Origin: Bryobacteraceae bacterium
GTDB lineage: Bacteria; Acidobacteriota; Terriglobia; Bryobacterales; Bryobacteraceae
Direction of reading: 5' to 3'
Assembly (NCBI GenBank): GCA_026129905.1
Contig: JAHCHE010000039.1
Location: 1-64,000 of the forward strand
Length of the DNA stretch: 64,000 nucleotides
Under the pieces are notes generated by a model that was not told the DNA's origin, did not search any database, and saw nothing but the letters and a program-made list of their open reading frames with translations. Positions 23,294 through 31,556 of this stretch are shown piece after piece. Each line of letters opens with the position of its first letter. The first letter of the stretch is position 1. Made by a program: the position numbers and the translations under genes.

Positions 23294-24684
23294 GCTTGTC
23301 CTTTCAGTTGCTGGAGAACGGAGTTGACGACGTCGGCGCGCTCGGCGAGTGCCGTCATGACGCGCTCGTCGACAGTGCCCTCGGCGAGTAGGTGGATGTA
23401 CTCGACGGGCCTGGTCTGGCCGGGACGGTGGATGCGCGCCAGGCTCTGCTCGTAGGAGCCGAGCGAGAAGCCGAGGGAGTAGTAGACAGCGTAGCGGGCG
23501 CGGGTGAGGTCGACGCCGACACCCCCGGAGTCGATCTGGACAGCCAGCACCGGCGCCTCACCGGCCTGCCATCGCGTCAGGTCATCAGCGCGCCCGGAGA
23601 GTTCGAGCGATTGACGGCCCGTTTCGACGGCCACCCGCTTCACAGCGTCGAGGTCGCGGTGGAAGCGGCAGAAGACAACGACGGGCTCCTCCGGCGCGAT
23701 GTCTTCGAGGACGTCGCCGAGCAGGTCGGCCTTGGCCGCGTCGATCTGGACGTCGCGGCCATCGTCGGTGCGAATGTGGCCGCCGGTGATTTGCTGGAGC
23801 CGGAGGAGCTTCACCAGCGCGTTGGACGCCGTCACCTCTCCGGCGTCTACCTCGGCGATCAAGTTGCGCTCCAGCGCCCGGTAGGCTCGGCGCGCCTCCG
23901 CGCTCAACTGGCAGGTATAGTTGACGTGCATCTCTGGCGGCAGGTCGAGGACGTCCTTGCCCGCGGCGAACGTGATGGAGTGGAAGCGCCGGTGCAGCTC
24001 CTCGAGGTTCCGGTAGTCGACAACCTGGTGATTCTTGAAGCCGCCCATCAACGCGTAGTGCTGCCGGAAATGGTGGAACGACCAGCCGAAGATCGTGGGG
24101 TCGAGGAACCGGAAGTAGCCGTACACGTCGAGCGGCGAGTGCGGCATCGGCGTTCCGGAAAGACCGAGCCGGAATCGGGCACTCTTGCCGAGCCGAGCCA
24201 AGTAGCGGCTGGCCTTGCCGCCTGGCGCCTTGCAGCGGTGAATTTCGTCGGCGACGAGGAGATCCCATCGCTGCCACAGCGCCCACTCGGCGAACGGCGG
24301 GCGCCACGCCGAGTCGTAGTTGATCACGATGACGACCGGCACGCCGCGCGCTCGGGAGATGGCGACTTGCCGCTCGGCGGCGTCACGCTTGGCACGCACG
24401 TTCGTGTAGCGTTCATCGAGCGGCAAGACCTCGTAGGGTGTCCACGAGTGCCTCTCGAACTGCGGACGCCAGACCTGGGCAACACGGAGCGGGCACAGGA
24501 TGAGGATCTGCTGGAACTCCTCCTCGTCGCACAGGTACACGGTGATGGCGGACTTGCCGGTGCCCATCGCCGCGGCGATCATCGCTCCGCACCCGCCGTG
24601 GCGGTAGAGCGATTGGACAAACTCGACGGCCTGCAGTTGGTGCAGCCAGGCCGTCGTCTTCCTGCCGGTGATCGCCGCCGTCAT
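23290..24684 (-). CDS. SNF2-type DEAD/DEAH helicase
   Basis: A 464-residue protein starting MTAAITGRKTTAWLHQLQAV. It has Walker A AMGTGKSAITVYL near residue 40, motif II DEIHRCKAPGGKASR, the SNF2 signature LGLSGTPMPHSPLDVYGYFR, and C-terminal motifs V/VI in VDLTRARYAVYYSLGFSLGS and QSLARIHRPGQTRPVEYIHL. Such phage-encoded SNF2-like ATPases are common in replication regions and are thought to remodel protein-DNA complexes. The ATG at 24684 overlaps the sigma-factor stop (ATGA). The longer upstream frame is a shadow of that gene. Confidence 0.9.
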   Translation of the reverse strand: MTAAITGRKTTAWLHQLQAVEFVQSLYRHGGCGAMIAAAMGTGKSAITVYLCDEEEFQQILILCPLRVAQVWRPQFERHSWTPYEVLPLDERYTNVRAKRDAAERQVAISRARGVPVVIVINYDSAWRPPFAEWALWQRWDLLVADEIHRCKAPGGKASRYLARLGKSARFRLGLSGTPMPHSPLDVYGYFRFLDPTIFGWSFHHFRQHYALMGGFKNHQVVDYRNLEELHRRFHSITFAAGKDVLDLPPEMHVNYTCQLSAEARRAYRALERNLIAEVDAGEVTASNALVKLLRLQQITGGHIRTDDGRDVQIDAAKADLLGDVLEDIAPEEPVVVFCRFHRDLDAVKRVAVETGRQSLELSGRADDLTRWQAGEAPVLAVQIDSGGVGVDLTRARYAVYYSLGFSLGSYEQSLARIHRPGQTRPVEYIHLLAEGTVDERVMTALAERADVVNSVLQQLKGQA

Positions 24685-25187
24685 CGTGCGCCTCCTCGCG
24701 GTGCGAGCCCCGCGCCAGCGAAGGCGGCCCGGATGCGGCCGATGCCTTCGTATACTGTCGATCGCGAAATGCGCAGTGCGCGGCTGGCCTCCGTCGGTGA
24801 AAGCTCGGCGAGCAACCCGGCGAGGCGGCGATCCCTTTCCGTCAGGCATCGCGAGGCGCGCTCCACATCCGCCCGGCGCTCGATCGCCGGAATACCGTCG
24901 AAGCTGATCGGGTCATGGCCGTCGATCGACAGCATCCGGTGCTGCCGGCCTCGCGAGCGCATCAGGGAGATGAACCGGCTAGCGACCACGCGCTCGATGT
25001 AGGCTCGCACAGAGGCGCGCGTTGCGTCGTGTCGAGGAAGGGCGCGCCAGGAAGCCAGGACGAGTTCTTGGACGACATCGTCGTATTCGTGGGAAGGGAT
25101 CGAACCGGCGGAGATTGCGGCGGCGGCGCGAACCTGCGCGGCGCGGAGGGCGAGAGGGTACGCGTCGAGGAATGTTACTTCAGGCAC
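24681..25187 (-). CDS. Sigma-70-like (ECF-type) factor encoded in the phage early operon
   Basis: A 168-residue protein with a region-2-like segment (EYDDVVQELVLASWRALPRH, residues 34-53, followed by RAYIERVVASRFISLMRSRG) and a region-4 HTH at the C-terminus (LSPTEASRALRISRSTVYEG). The size matches ECF sigma factors. It could direct late or cargo gene transcription, but region 4 proteins of this type also serve as DNA-binding regulators. It overlaps the upstream gene by 13 bases and the helicase by 4 bases. Confidence 0.75.
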   Translation of the reverse strand: MPEVTFLDAYPLALRAAQVRAAAAISAGSIPSHEYDDVVQELVLASWRALPRHDATRASVRAYIERVVASRFISLMRSRGRQHRMLSIDGHDPISFDGIPAIERRADVERASRCLTERDRRLAGLLAELSPTEASRALRISRSTVYEGIGRIRAAFAGAGLAPRGGAR

Positions 25188-25534
25188 TGTGGCGCTCCTT
25201 CGGCTCCTCCGGCTACCTCGATTTGCATGTGGAACGGTAGACCGCCTTGCACCACCAGGCTCCGGATTTCGCCGGAGTCGATCGATCGCAGGTAGGCAAA
25301 GAATTCCGCGACCTGCCTCTTCAAGTTAGTGTCGGGCGATTCCGTTTCCGGCGTGGCCTGGGCCCTGGCGCCGAACTTGACGTCCAGAATTGTGGTCGGC
25401 CAGGGGTCCAGAACGAGCTCGCCGTGCGCGATTCGGAGGAATTCGAAGCGGCAGTGCGGCATCCGTTGCATCGCTGCCAAAAAGCGACGTTCGGACGGCT
25501 GGAGGTCCGCAATTGACGAAGGTGTGCCCGTCAT
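25175..25534 (-). CDS. Hypothetical protein, 119 aa
   Basis: It starts MTGTPSSIADLQPSERRFLA, with an ATG overlapping the stop of the HTH gene (ATGA). The middle contains HCRFEFLRIAHGELVLDPWP and the C-terminal half VAEFFAYLRSIDSGEIRSLV. No family is recognised. Its operon position suggests an early regulatory or replication accessory role. Confidence 0.6.
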   Translation of the reverse strand: MTGTPSSIADLQPSERRFLAAMQRMPHCRFEFLRIAHGELVLDPWPTTILDVKFGARAQATPETESPDTNLKRQVAEFFAYLRSIDSGEIRSLVVQGGLPFHMQIEVAGGAEGAPQCLK

Positions 25535-25863
25535 TCTGCGCACCTCATCCCCAGACGTTCGGCTGATGACGCCAGGACTGCGGTACCCTCGCCGCCGGTG
25601 GGCTGAACGGCAAGCCACTCATCGAGTGCCGTTGTGGAGTACCGCACCAGGGTTCCGGCAACCTTCACGAATCTCGGACCACGTCCGCGAAGGCGCCACC
25701 GGCGAACGGTGGCGACCGAGACCCCCAGAATTTCGGCGACCTGGAACTCGTTCAGGAGGCGGCGGTCGTTCGATCGCTCGCTAGCCCCAGCCGATGACCC
25801 CAGATTGCCTTGCGCAGTTTGCGTATCCCCTGAGCCAGATTGTGATTGCTTGTAACCCATCAC
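25531..25863 (-). CDS. MerR/AlpA-type helix-turn-helix protein (excisionase-like)
   Basis: A 110-residue protein with a HTH_17-type domain at residues 36-83: LLNEFQVAEILGVSVATVRR, WRLRGRGPRFVKVAG and VRYSTTALDEWLAVQP. This is the usual fold of AlpA/Xis proteins of prophages and integrative elements. The N-terminus is a disordered, Ser/Gln-rich leader of 34 residues. It is the first gene of the compact early operon, so it may control that operon or excision. Confidence 0.8.
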   Translation of the reverse strand: MMGYKQSQSGSGDTQTAQGNLGSSAGASERSNDRRLLNEFQVAEILGVSVATVRRWRLRGRGPRFVKVAGTLVRYSTTALDEWLAVQPTGGEGTAVLASSAERLGMRCAE

Positions 25864-25896
25864 ACCCCAGAAATACTGGGTAGAATCTGGTAGAGG

Positions 25897-26739
25897 TCAA
25901 TTGGTAGAGGTGGGTAGAATTGGTAGATTTTCTCGGTCAGAAACGGCTTTGGTAGGTGGCGGCCGCCGCTCCAGCAGGAATCGCTCCAGGCTTTTGCATG
26001 GCTGGCTCTTGGGAGCGAGTTTACCTTTCTTCCAATCAAGGAACTGAGGCTTGTGGCACGAGTGGGTGTTTTGCTTGCCGGCGCAGCTATAGATCGCCCG
26101 GTCGGACTTGACCTTCGTGTCCTTTTTGTACCCTTTCAACATCTCTGCCCGCTGCTGCCTCAGTCGGTCGTCCGAACTCGGCGCCCGTTCCGAGGAACGA
26201 GGTCTGGTAACGGTGACCGACGATGGTAACCGCTTCCGGAGTTTTGACCTCCGCCTTCGCGTCTGCAGGACTTCCTCTGGTATTTCGGCTTGCAGCTCCG
26301 CGACGAATGCGCCGAGACCGATGCTTCCTGACCCCGGCGAAACGTCTTCCGAGGATGCGTGACGACGCGCTGCTGTTTGGTAACCAGCCTTTCGGCCGAG
26401 TTCGTGCAGATACTCGACCTCGACCAAGTCGGTCACATAGTTGAGGATCCGGCTCGCAATTTCGTCGACGATTGCGGCGTCGGCGTGTTTCCTGGCATCG
26501 GCCAGCGCGCTCTCCGCGAATGCCTTGGCGTCCAGACTTGGCGGCAAAGGGTATGTACTGAAGAGCTGGTCCAAATGAGCGTGAACAACTTGAGCCAAGT
26601 AGCGCACGATTGCCCGCTCCACTCCCGGTTTTCGTGGCCGCCGTGCGCTCGTGTCTATATGCCGGCGCAGCCCTCTTATGGCATCGGCTTTCCGTAGCTT
26701 CAGCCGATACTTCCGTTCGTCCAGCCCCTCTTCTTGCAT
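25897..26739 (-). CDS. Hypothetical protein, 280 aa
   Basis: A basic protein with an N-terminal helical region (RKYRLKLRKADAIRGLRRHI, then VERAIVRYLAQVVHAHLDQL). A central segment contains DARKHADAAIVDEIASRILN. The Lys/Arg-rich C-terminal tail has a Cys/His cluster (CAGKQNTHSCHKPQFLDW) that may bind zinc. The composition suggests nucleic-acid binding. No family is recognised. It lies in the early region, 33 bases from the HTH gene and opposite no other gene. Confidence 0.55.
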   Translation of the reverse strand: MQEEGLDERKYRLKLRKADAIRGLRRHIDTSARRPRKPGVERAIVRYLAQVVHAHLDQLFSTYPLPPSLDAKAFAESALADARKHADAAIVDEIASRILNYVTDLVEVEYLHELGRKAGYQTAARRHASSEDVSPGSGSIGLGAFVAELQAEIPEEVLQTRRRRSKLRKRLPSSVTVTRPRSSERAPSSDDRLRQQRAEMLKGYKKDTKVKSDRAIYSCAGKQNTHSCHKPQFLDWKKGKLAPKSQPCKSLERFLLERRPPPTKAVSDRENLPILPTSTN

Positions 26740-26881
26740 TCACATCCCCGAGGTAGCAGCTCTATCGTTGAGCGGACGCCGGACGACATCGGGGAAAGTG
26801 AACGCCTTGTCCCATTCATCGGTCGTTCACTAAAATCATCCAACAAGCATCCGACCGTCACAAAAGCTCCGTTACGAAACG

Positions 26882-28015
26882 TCACGCCGGTATGTGGCCC
26901 CATCCGTCCGTTACGGCTGTACTGGTAATCTCGTCTCGGATCTTCACCAGCATTTCCCTGTTGTGGTAGTACTTGATCTCGTCCCTGAACTGCAGTTGTC
27001 CGACGACGATGCCGGGATGCACTCCCATCTGATGAGCAAACTGCTGGATCTTCCATTTGGCGTAGAGTGGGCGCACGCGGGCCATAAAATCCGTGAGCTT
27101 CGTCCTTTGAACGAGAAAATCTGCAGCCGATTCGTCGGCCCTTCGCTCGAAGGCGGGCTTGTCTTCGAATCTGGTCGCCTTATCCCCCACCAAGTTGGTA
27201 TCGAGCGGTTGGTTGGCATCCAGCCCGTCACGGTTCTTAACATGGAATAGCTCATGTAAGACGGTGTGCCAGAACCAGTCGATGCGATCGAACCTTACCG
27301 ATATCGCAACGATCGGCGAATGCTCATCCAGCCAAAGGCACGCACCGTCGATCCTTGATTGGGGAAGATGCTCAAGGACAACGAAACGGATGCCAGCGTT
27401 GGCGAGGACGGCAGGCACTTCGCGGACCTTTGCGGGATCCGAAAGCAGGGCGCGAAGCCGCGTGAGGGCTTCGTCAAATCGATCGTCCGAGAATCGCTCG
27501 ATTCGTAGGTCTTCGGCTAACCGCTTTGCCCTGCACAGCCACGCGACCTGCGCCGGTGAGATGTCGCCGTAGGGGGTCGTCTTCCGCGCCGCATGCGGCC
27601 ACACAACAACATCCTCGTCCAGACTGGAGATACCTAGAAAACTGCACACGCGCTTCTCAAGCAGGTCAATATCGGACGACGGCTCGATCCACCGCCGACG
27701 GATAAGATCCTTGACTGGCGCCTTGGTGTACAGCCGGGCCCGCCGGCCGATCGCATTGTCCGGCCGCTTAGACCTCCAGAGCTGATACGCGGCCTCAAGG
27801 TTCAGCCAATATTTCGCCTCTGTGCCGAAAGCTTCGCCTAACTCCCTCGCGGTGTCGGGGGTAATCGATCTCTTTCCCGCAATCAATTCATTCACTAAAC
27901 GCGGCGGCCGACCCAGGATCTCCGCTAGATCGACTTGCGTCCAACCCCGCTCTTCCAGTTCCTCCCGAACGGTTTCCCCGGGTGGGAATACCTCCGCGTA
28001 CGTTCTGCCCTCCAT
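26882..28015 (-). CDS. HigA-type antitoxin: XRE HTH fused to ImmA/IrrE-like protease domain
   Basis: A 377-residue protein starting MEGRTYAEVFPPGETVREEL. Residues 1-80 hold the XRE domain typical of HigA (RGWTQVDLAEILGRPPRLVN, ELIAGKRSITPDTARELGEAFG). Residues about 150-330 form an ImmA/IrrE-like metallopeptidase domain with HExxH in TVLHELFHVKNRDGLD and a downstream ERRADESAADFLV carrying the third zinc ligand. It binds the promoter with its toxin partner. It is encoded directly after the toxin, with a 128-base overlap of reading frames. Confidence 0.85.
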   Translation of the reverse strand: MEGRTYAEVFPPGETVREELEERGWTQVDLAEILGRPPRLVNELIAGKRSITPDTARELGEAFGTEAKYWLNLEAAYQLWRSKRPDNAIGRRARLYTKAPVKDLIRRRWIEPSSDIDLLEKRVCSFLGISSLDEDVVVWPHAARKTTPYGDISPAQVAWLCRAKRLAEDLRIERFSDDRFDEALTRLRALLSDPAKVREVPAVLANAGIRFVVLEHLPQSRIDGACLWLDEHSPIVAISVRFDRIDWFWHTVLHELFHVKNRDGLDANQPLDTNLVGDKATRFEDKPAFERRADESAADFLVQRTKLTDFMARVRPLYAKWKIQQFAHQMGVHPGIVVGQLQFRDEIKYYHNREMLVKIRDEITSTAVTDGWGHIPA

Positions 28016-28319
28016 GTGTGCTCCTGCCCGTTGGTTCTTCGACGTCCACCAAGACCACGATGGCCTCGGAATCCTCGGATGCAAGTTCGAGGATCAACCG
28101 CCACTCATCATCTAGTCGCATGGCGTATTGGTGGTGCCTTCCATCTACCTCTTTGAAGTTGAGCGACCTGAGCGCCCAAAAGACGCGCTCATCGGGTGCC
28201 GCTCGGATTGTTTGCATGCGTTTTCGGTAGAGCGATACAACCGCTGCCGGAAGCCCCGCGTCGAAGTCCTGGTCGGTTTCCAGTCGGTCGAGTGCGCGTT
28301 TCTGAAAACGCACTTCCAT
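27888..28319 (-). CDS. HigB-like toxin (RelE/ParE superfamily)
   Basis: It starts MEVRFQKRALDRLETDQDFD and carries the HigB core: RKRMQTIRAAPDERVFWALR, LNFKEVDGRHHQYAMRLDD and EWRLILELASED. These proteins are ribosome-associated mRNA endonucleases. The family normally ends just after the last strand at about residue 100; here the frame continues about 43 residues into the antitoxin gene, so a natural stop may be missing. The ATG lies only 7 bases after the -10 box, implying a leaderless mRNA. Confidence 0.8.
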   Translation of the reverse strand: MEVRFQKRALDRLETDQDFDAGLPAAVVSLYRKRMQTIRAAPDERVFWALRSLNFKEVDGRHHQYAMRLDDEWRLILELASEDSEAIVVLVDVEEPTGRSTHGGQNVRGGIPTRGNRSGGTGRAGLDASRSSGDPGSAAAFSE

Positions 28320-28326
28320 CAGAAAA

Positions 28327-28355
28327 ATTATAGGCGAAACGTAGCCTAGCGTCAA
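28327..28355 (-). promoter_or_regulatory. Sigma-70 consensus promoter of the higBA-type operon
   Basis: On the minus strand TTGACG (28350-28355) and a perfect TATAAT (28327-28332) are separated by exactly 17 bases. The toxin start codon is 7 bases downstream of the -10 box. Confidence 0.8.
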
Positions 28356-28363
28356 GGAGAAAA

Positions 28364-28378
28364 TAACACATAGTGTAA
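28364..28378. promoter_or_regulatory. Palindromic operator-like site
   Basis: A 15-bp imperfect palindrome, TAACACATAGTGTAA, lies 8 bases upstream of the -35 box. Toxin-antitoxin operons are usually autoregulated through such sites, so it is a candidate HigA operator. Confidence 0.45.
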
Positions 28379-28579
28379 TAGCTGACCTTCCATCTTGTGA
28401 TGGCATGCACCCCGAGCAGGGCGTGGTCAAGCAGCCCCGGCACAAGATTGGGGAAGCGCGAACGAGAAACTTGGTATCGCCGGACACTTCTGCAAAATCC
28501 GGCGTATATAGTAAGCAGAAACCAGACAGCGCGCCGACCGCCAGGCGGAAGCCGATGTGGGTGTCGCCACGACACGACC

Positions 28580-28807
28580 ATGCGGAACCGCCGGCAGTCC
28601 GAACCGATCGACGAAGCGCAGGCCGCAGCGCCCGTAGTTCGCCAGTTCGCGCCCGCGGACCTAGAGATCGACGACCTGGCTGAGGCGATCCGGCTGCTTC
28701 TGGGCCCGGAGGCAGCGCCCCAAATCAAAGCGCCTGATCAGGCGATTTCCGCCTTGCTTTCCTTCCCAAAACGAGGGACTCATGTTGTGACGGAGAAAGC
28801 GCCCTGA
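28580..28807 (+). CDS. Small protein coupled to the recombinase, 75 aa
   Basis: It starts MRNRRQSEPIDEAQAAAPVV and contains ADLEIDDLAEAIRLLLGPEA. Its TGA overlaps the recombinase ATG (TGATG), so translation is coupled. It may assist recombination or simply regulate expression of the recombinase; family unknown. Between the toxin-antitoxin promoter and this gene (28380-28579) lies a non-coding stretch that could hold an attachment site, but none can be defined without the other end. Confidence 0.6.
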   Translation: MRNRRQSEPIDEAQAAAPVVRQFAPADLEIDDLAEAIRLLLGPEAAPQIKAPDQAISALLSFPKRGTHVVTEKAP

Positions 28808-30843
28808 TGGCCGTTGCCGTTTACCTGCGAGTCTCGACCGAGGAACAGCGCGAGCGCCAGTCGATCGCGACCCAGCGGGAGTTCGGCGGGCGGTACACCG
28901 AGCTTCACGGCATCGCGGTATACCGGGTCTACGCGGACGATGGCGTCTCCGGCACCGTTCCCTTGGACCGGCGGCCGGAAGGCAGCCAGATCCTCCGGGA
29001 TGCCAAGCTCGGGAAGTTCGATCAGCTTCTCGTTTACAAATTGGATCGCCTCGGCCGCGACACGCGCCTGATCCTGAACGGCGTCGCGGAACTCGAAAAG
29101 TACGGCGTCCGCGTCCGCTCGATGACCGAGGAGTTCGACACCGGCACCGCGACTGGGCGGCTGATGCTGACCATGCTCTCCGGCTTCGCTTCCCATGAGC
29201 GCGAGGTGATCCGGGAGCGCTCGCTCGCCGGCACGGACCGCGTGGCCGAGGCCGGCGTTTGGCTCGGCGGTATCGTGCCGTTCGGCTACCGGAAGGCAGG
29301 AGACAAGGGCAGCGCAAAGCTGGTCGTATCCGAGGAGCCGATCCCCGGCATGGACATGTCCGAGGCCGACGTGATCCGCCTGATCTACCAGATGGCCGCC
29401 GTCGAGAAGAAGTCCTGCCGCGCCATTTCCGACCACCTGAACCGGCTCGGCGTGCCGTGCGCCTACACCCGCGACGGTCGCGCGGTTCTGCGCGGCAAGC
29501 GGAAGCAGCGGACCTCGGGCGTGTGGCGCCCCGGCAGGGTGCGGAACCTGGTCATCAGCAAGACCTACATGGGTCGGCACGAGTACGGGAAGCGCTCGCC
29601 GAGCAAGAACCGGAAGCTGATTGTCCGCGCGGTCTCCGCGATTGTAGACGAGGGGACCTGGAAGAAGGCGCAGCAGACGCTCCGCGGCAACATTCTGTTC
29701 AGTCGCCGGAGCGCGAAGAAGCAATACCTGCTCCGCGGCCTGATCAAGTGCGGCATGTGCGGCCTGACGTACATCGGGACGGCCTCCTCGAAAAGCGAAT
29801 ACTACTATCGGTGCAACGGCGCGCACTCGCCCCAGATCTACGGCCCGCGAGGCCGCTGTCAGTCCAAGGCGGTTCGGGGGGATCACCTGGAAGAACAGGT
29901 GTGGTCGGACGTGGAGACGTTTCTGCGCAACCCGCAGCCCGTCCTTGAGCAGCTTCATGCGCGGCTGGAAGCGGACGCGCAGGGTTCGAGCCAGACGAAG
30001 AAGCAGGTTGCGCGGCTGGAAGGCTTGCTCGCCCAAAAGGAGACCGAGCGGAGCCGGGTTGTGGGCCTGTATCGGCGCGGCCGCCTGACGGACGCCGAGT
30101 TGGATGCCCAGATGGACGAGATCGGCAAGGAGGAGGCCGCGCTGGAAGCCCAGATCGCCGAACTGCGCGGCAAGATCGCCGGCGCCGACTCCATTGGCGC
30201 GACCATCAGTTCGGCGCAGGCGCTGCTGGAGAAACTTCGGAAACGGCTGGACGAGCCGGTCTCTTGGGAACTGAAGCGGCGGCTGATTGAGGTCCTAGTG
30301 GCCGGAGTCCACGTCGATACCGTCGAGGAGTGCGGCGTCAAGCAGACCAGGACGACCGTTACCTACCGCTTCAGCGAGCCCGACCACCCGATGCCGCTCG
30401 TGCTGCCGCAATCATGCAGCCCTGCGCGGGTGATCCGGATTCCAACGCAGCCGCAAACCGTAGGGGACCACCTCCGGCGGCGACGGCTGAGCCTGAAGGT
30501 ACTACAGCGCGATGTGGCCGAACGCCTGGGCGTCACCGAATCCAGCATCTGGAACTGGGAGGCAGGCCAGTCGGAGCCGGATCTTCGATACATGGCGGCA
30601 GTCATCGAGTTCCTGGGGTACAACCCGTTGCCGGAGGGGAAGACGCTGGCAGAGAAGTTGGTACGGTACCGGACGAGCCTCGGCATGAGCCAGAAGGAGG
30701 CGGCCCAGGAGATCGGCGTCGATCCCGGCACCCTCGCGAAGTGGGAGCGGGGCGAGCGACACCCCACCGGTGAATTCCTGCGACGCGTGATGCAGTTTCT
30801 TGCTGGGGAGGCCCGCTGCTCGGCAACACGGCGGGCAGGGTAG
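28807..30843 (+). CDS. Large serine recombinase fused to two XRE-type HTH domains
   Basis: A 678-residue protein. Residues 1-140 form the resolvase catalytic domain with nucleophile Ser10 in YLRVSTEEQRERQ and the arginine motif DRLGRDTRL. Residues about 165-300 are the recombinase domain; a zinc ribbon begins near residue 313 (CGMCGLTY) and ends in YYRCNGAH; a coiled coil follows (residues about 390-490). From about residue 550 the protein carries two HTH units (LQRDVAERLGVTESSIWNWE and MSQKEAAQEIGVDPGTLAKW) that normally form a separate XRE protein in Acidobacteriota. Serine recombinases integrate and excise phages; the fused HTH may target or regulate it. Confidence 0.9.
   Translation: MAVAVYLRVSTEEQRERQSIATQREFGGRYTELHGIAVYRVYADDGVSGTVPLDRRPEGSQILRDAKLGKFDQLLVYKLDRLGRDTRLILNGVAELEKYGVRVRSMTEEFDTGTATGRLMLTMLSGFASHEREVIRERSLAGTDRVAEAGVWLGGIVPFGYRKAGDKGSAKLVVSEEPIPGMDMSEADVIRLIYQMAAVEKKSCRAISDHLNRLGVPCAYTRDGRAVLRGKRKQRTSGVWRPGRVRNLVISKTYMGRHEYGKRSPSKNRKLIVRAVSAIVDEGTWKKAQQTLRGNILFSRRSAKKQYLLRGLIKCGMCGLTYIGTASSKSEYYYRCNGAHSPQIYGPRGRCQSKAVRGDHLEEQVWSDVETFLRNPQPVLEQLHARLEADAQGSSQTKKQVARLEGLLAQKETERSRVVGLYRRGRLTDAELDAQMDEIGKEEAALEAQIAELRGKIAGADSIGATISSAQALLEKLRKRLDEPVSWELKRRLIEVLVAGVHVDTVEECGVKQTRTTVTYRFSEPDHPMPLVLPQSCSPARVIRIPTQPQTVGDHLRRRRLSLKVLQRDVAERLGVTESSIWNWEAGQSEPDLRYMAAVIEFLGYNPLPEGKTLAEKLVRYRTSLGMSQKEAAQEIGVDPGTLAKWERGERHPTGEFLRRVMQFLAGEARCSATRRAG
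30236..30841 (+). repeat. Direct repeat, left copy (recombinase C-terminus plus HTH)
   Basis: About 605 bp from CGGAAACGGCTGGACGAGCC to the end of the recombinase gene recur at 31557-32159 with only scattered substitutions. The right copy carries no recombinase catalytic domain. The interval between them holds one intact, unrelated gene. Confidence 0.9.
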
Positions 30844-31031
30844 GTCTCGTGCCGCGTTGCGGTCCGCCGATGTGGTCGAAGGACCGCGATGTGAATACCA
30901 CACCCGCTGTCGGTGCCTGCTGCGCTTTCTTTTCCGGGACCGCTGATGTAATAATATTCACTCATGATGCGACACCCATCCATTGAGCTTTTGCAGCAGG
31001 TGAACATCAACCATCAACCCCAGGAGCGAGG

Positions 31032-31529
31032 ATGTTTTGCATTTATTGCGGCGCACATTTGCCAGCCGAAGCACTATTCTGTTCGAAGTGCGGACGATCG
31101 ACGGCTATTGCTCTCCCTCCCCAAGTGCCAACAAACCCGAATACGCCGGCTTCGCCCCGGCCACAGCGTTTTCAAGGAACGAAGTGGCTTCGGTTCTGGA
31201 ATTACGTGAGCCTCCCAGCTGGAGCGTTGTTTGGAGTATTGACGACTTTCGCGACACCGACACTCGGCATTGTTCTGATTCCGATAGCAGCCCTTCAATT
31301 GATCGTGGCGTATGGACTCGATCACCGAAAGCTCTGGGCCTGGCAGTGGAATTGGGTTCTGATCGTCATTACATTCTTAGGTATGTCGTTCCCGACACCC
31401 GCGCCTGGTTTCCGTGGTAGAGGCGCTGACCTGATCGCGCAGTCAATGGTCAAGCTGATATTGGCAAGCCTTCTCTGGTTATGGCCGAACCACGTGTACT
31501 GGAAAAAGAGGCGGGTATTGTTTTCATAG
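31032..31529 (+). CDS. Zinc-ribbon membrane protein
   Basis: A 165-residue protein whose N-terminus is a zinc ribbon (MFCIYCGAHLPAEALFCSKC, residues 1-20, two CxxC pairs). It is followed by a Pro-rich linker and four predicted membrane segments (VSLPAGALFGVLTTFATP, LGIVLIPIAALQLIVAYG, WNWVLIVITFLGMSF and MVKLILASLLWLWP). Such zinc-ribbon plus membrane proteins are widespread and mostly uncharacterised. The ATG follows a GAGCGAGG site. It lies between the two copies of the recombinase tail repeat and was probably brought in with, or trapped by, that rearrangement. Confidence 0.7.
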   Translation: MFCIYCGAHLPAEALFCSKCGRSTAIALPPQVPTNPNTPASPRPQRFQGTKWLRFWNYVSLPAGALFGVLTTFATPTLGIVLIPIAALQLIVAYGLDHRKLWAWQWNWVLIVITFLGMSFPTPAPGFRGRGADLIAQSMVKLILASLLWLWPNHVYWKKRRVLFS

Positions 31530-31556
31530 ACGCACCCAGTATCGCCAAAGCTCCGA

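Noticed and set aside
23392-25002. A 536-codon plus-strand frame opposite the helicase and sigma genes
   Set aside because: Composition mirrors the minus-strand genes; no start site, motif or neighbour supports it.
28380-28579. An attachment site for the serine recombinase
   Set aside because: The prophage's other end lies outside the window, so no core repeat can be matched.
28780-30036. A 418-codon minus-strand frame opposite the serine recombinase
   Set aside because: The recombinase is unmistakable on the plus strand, and this frame encodes only His/Leu/Ala-rich shadow sequence.
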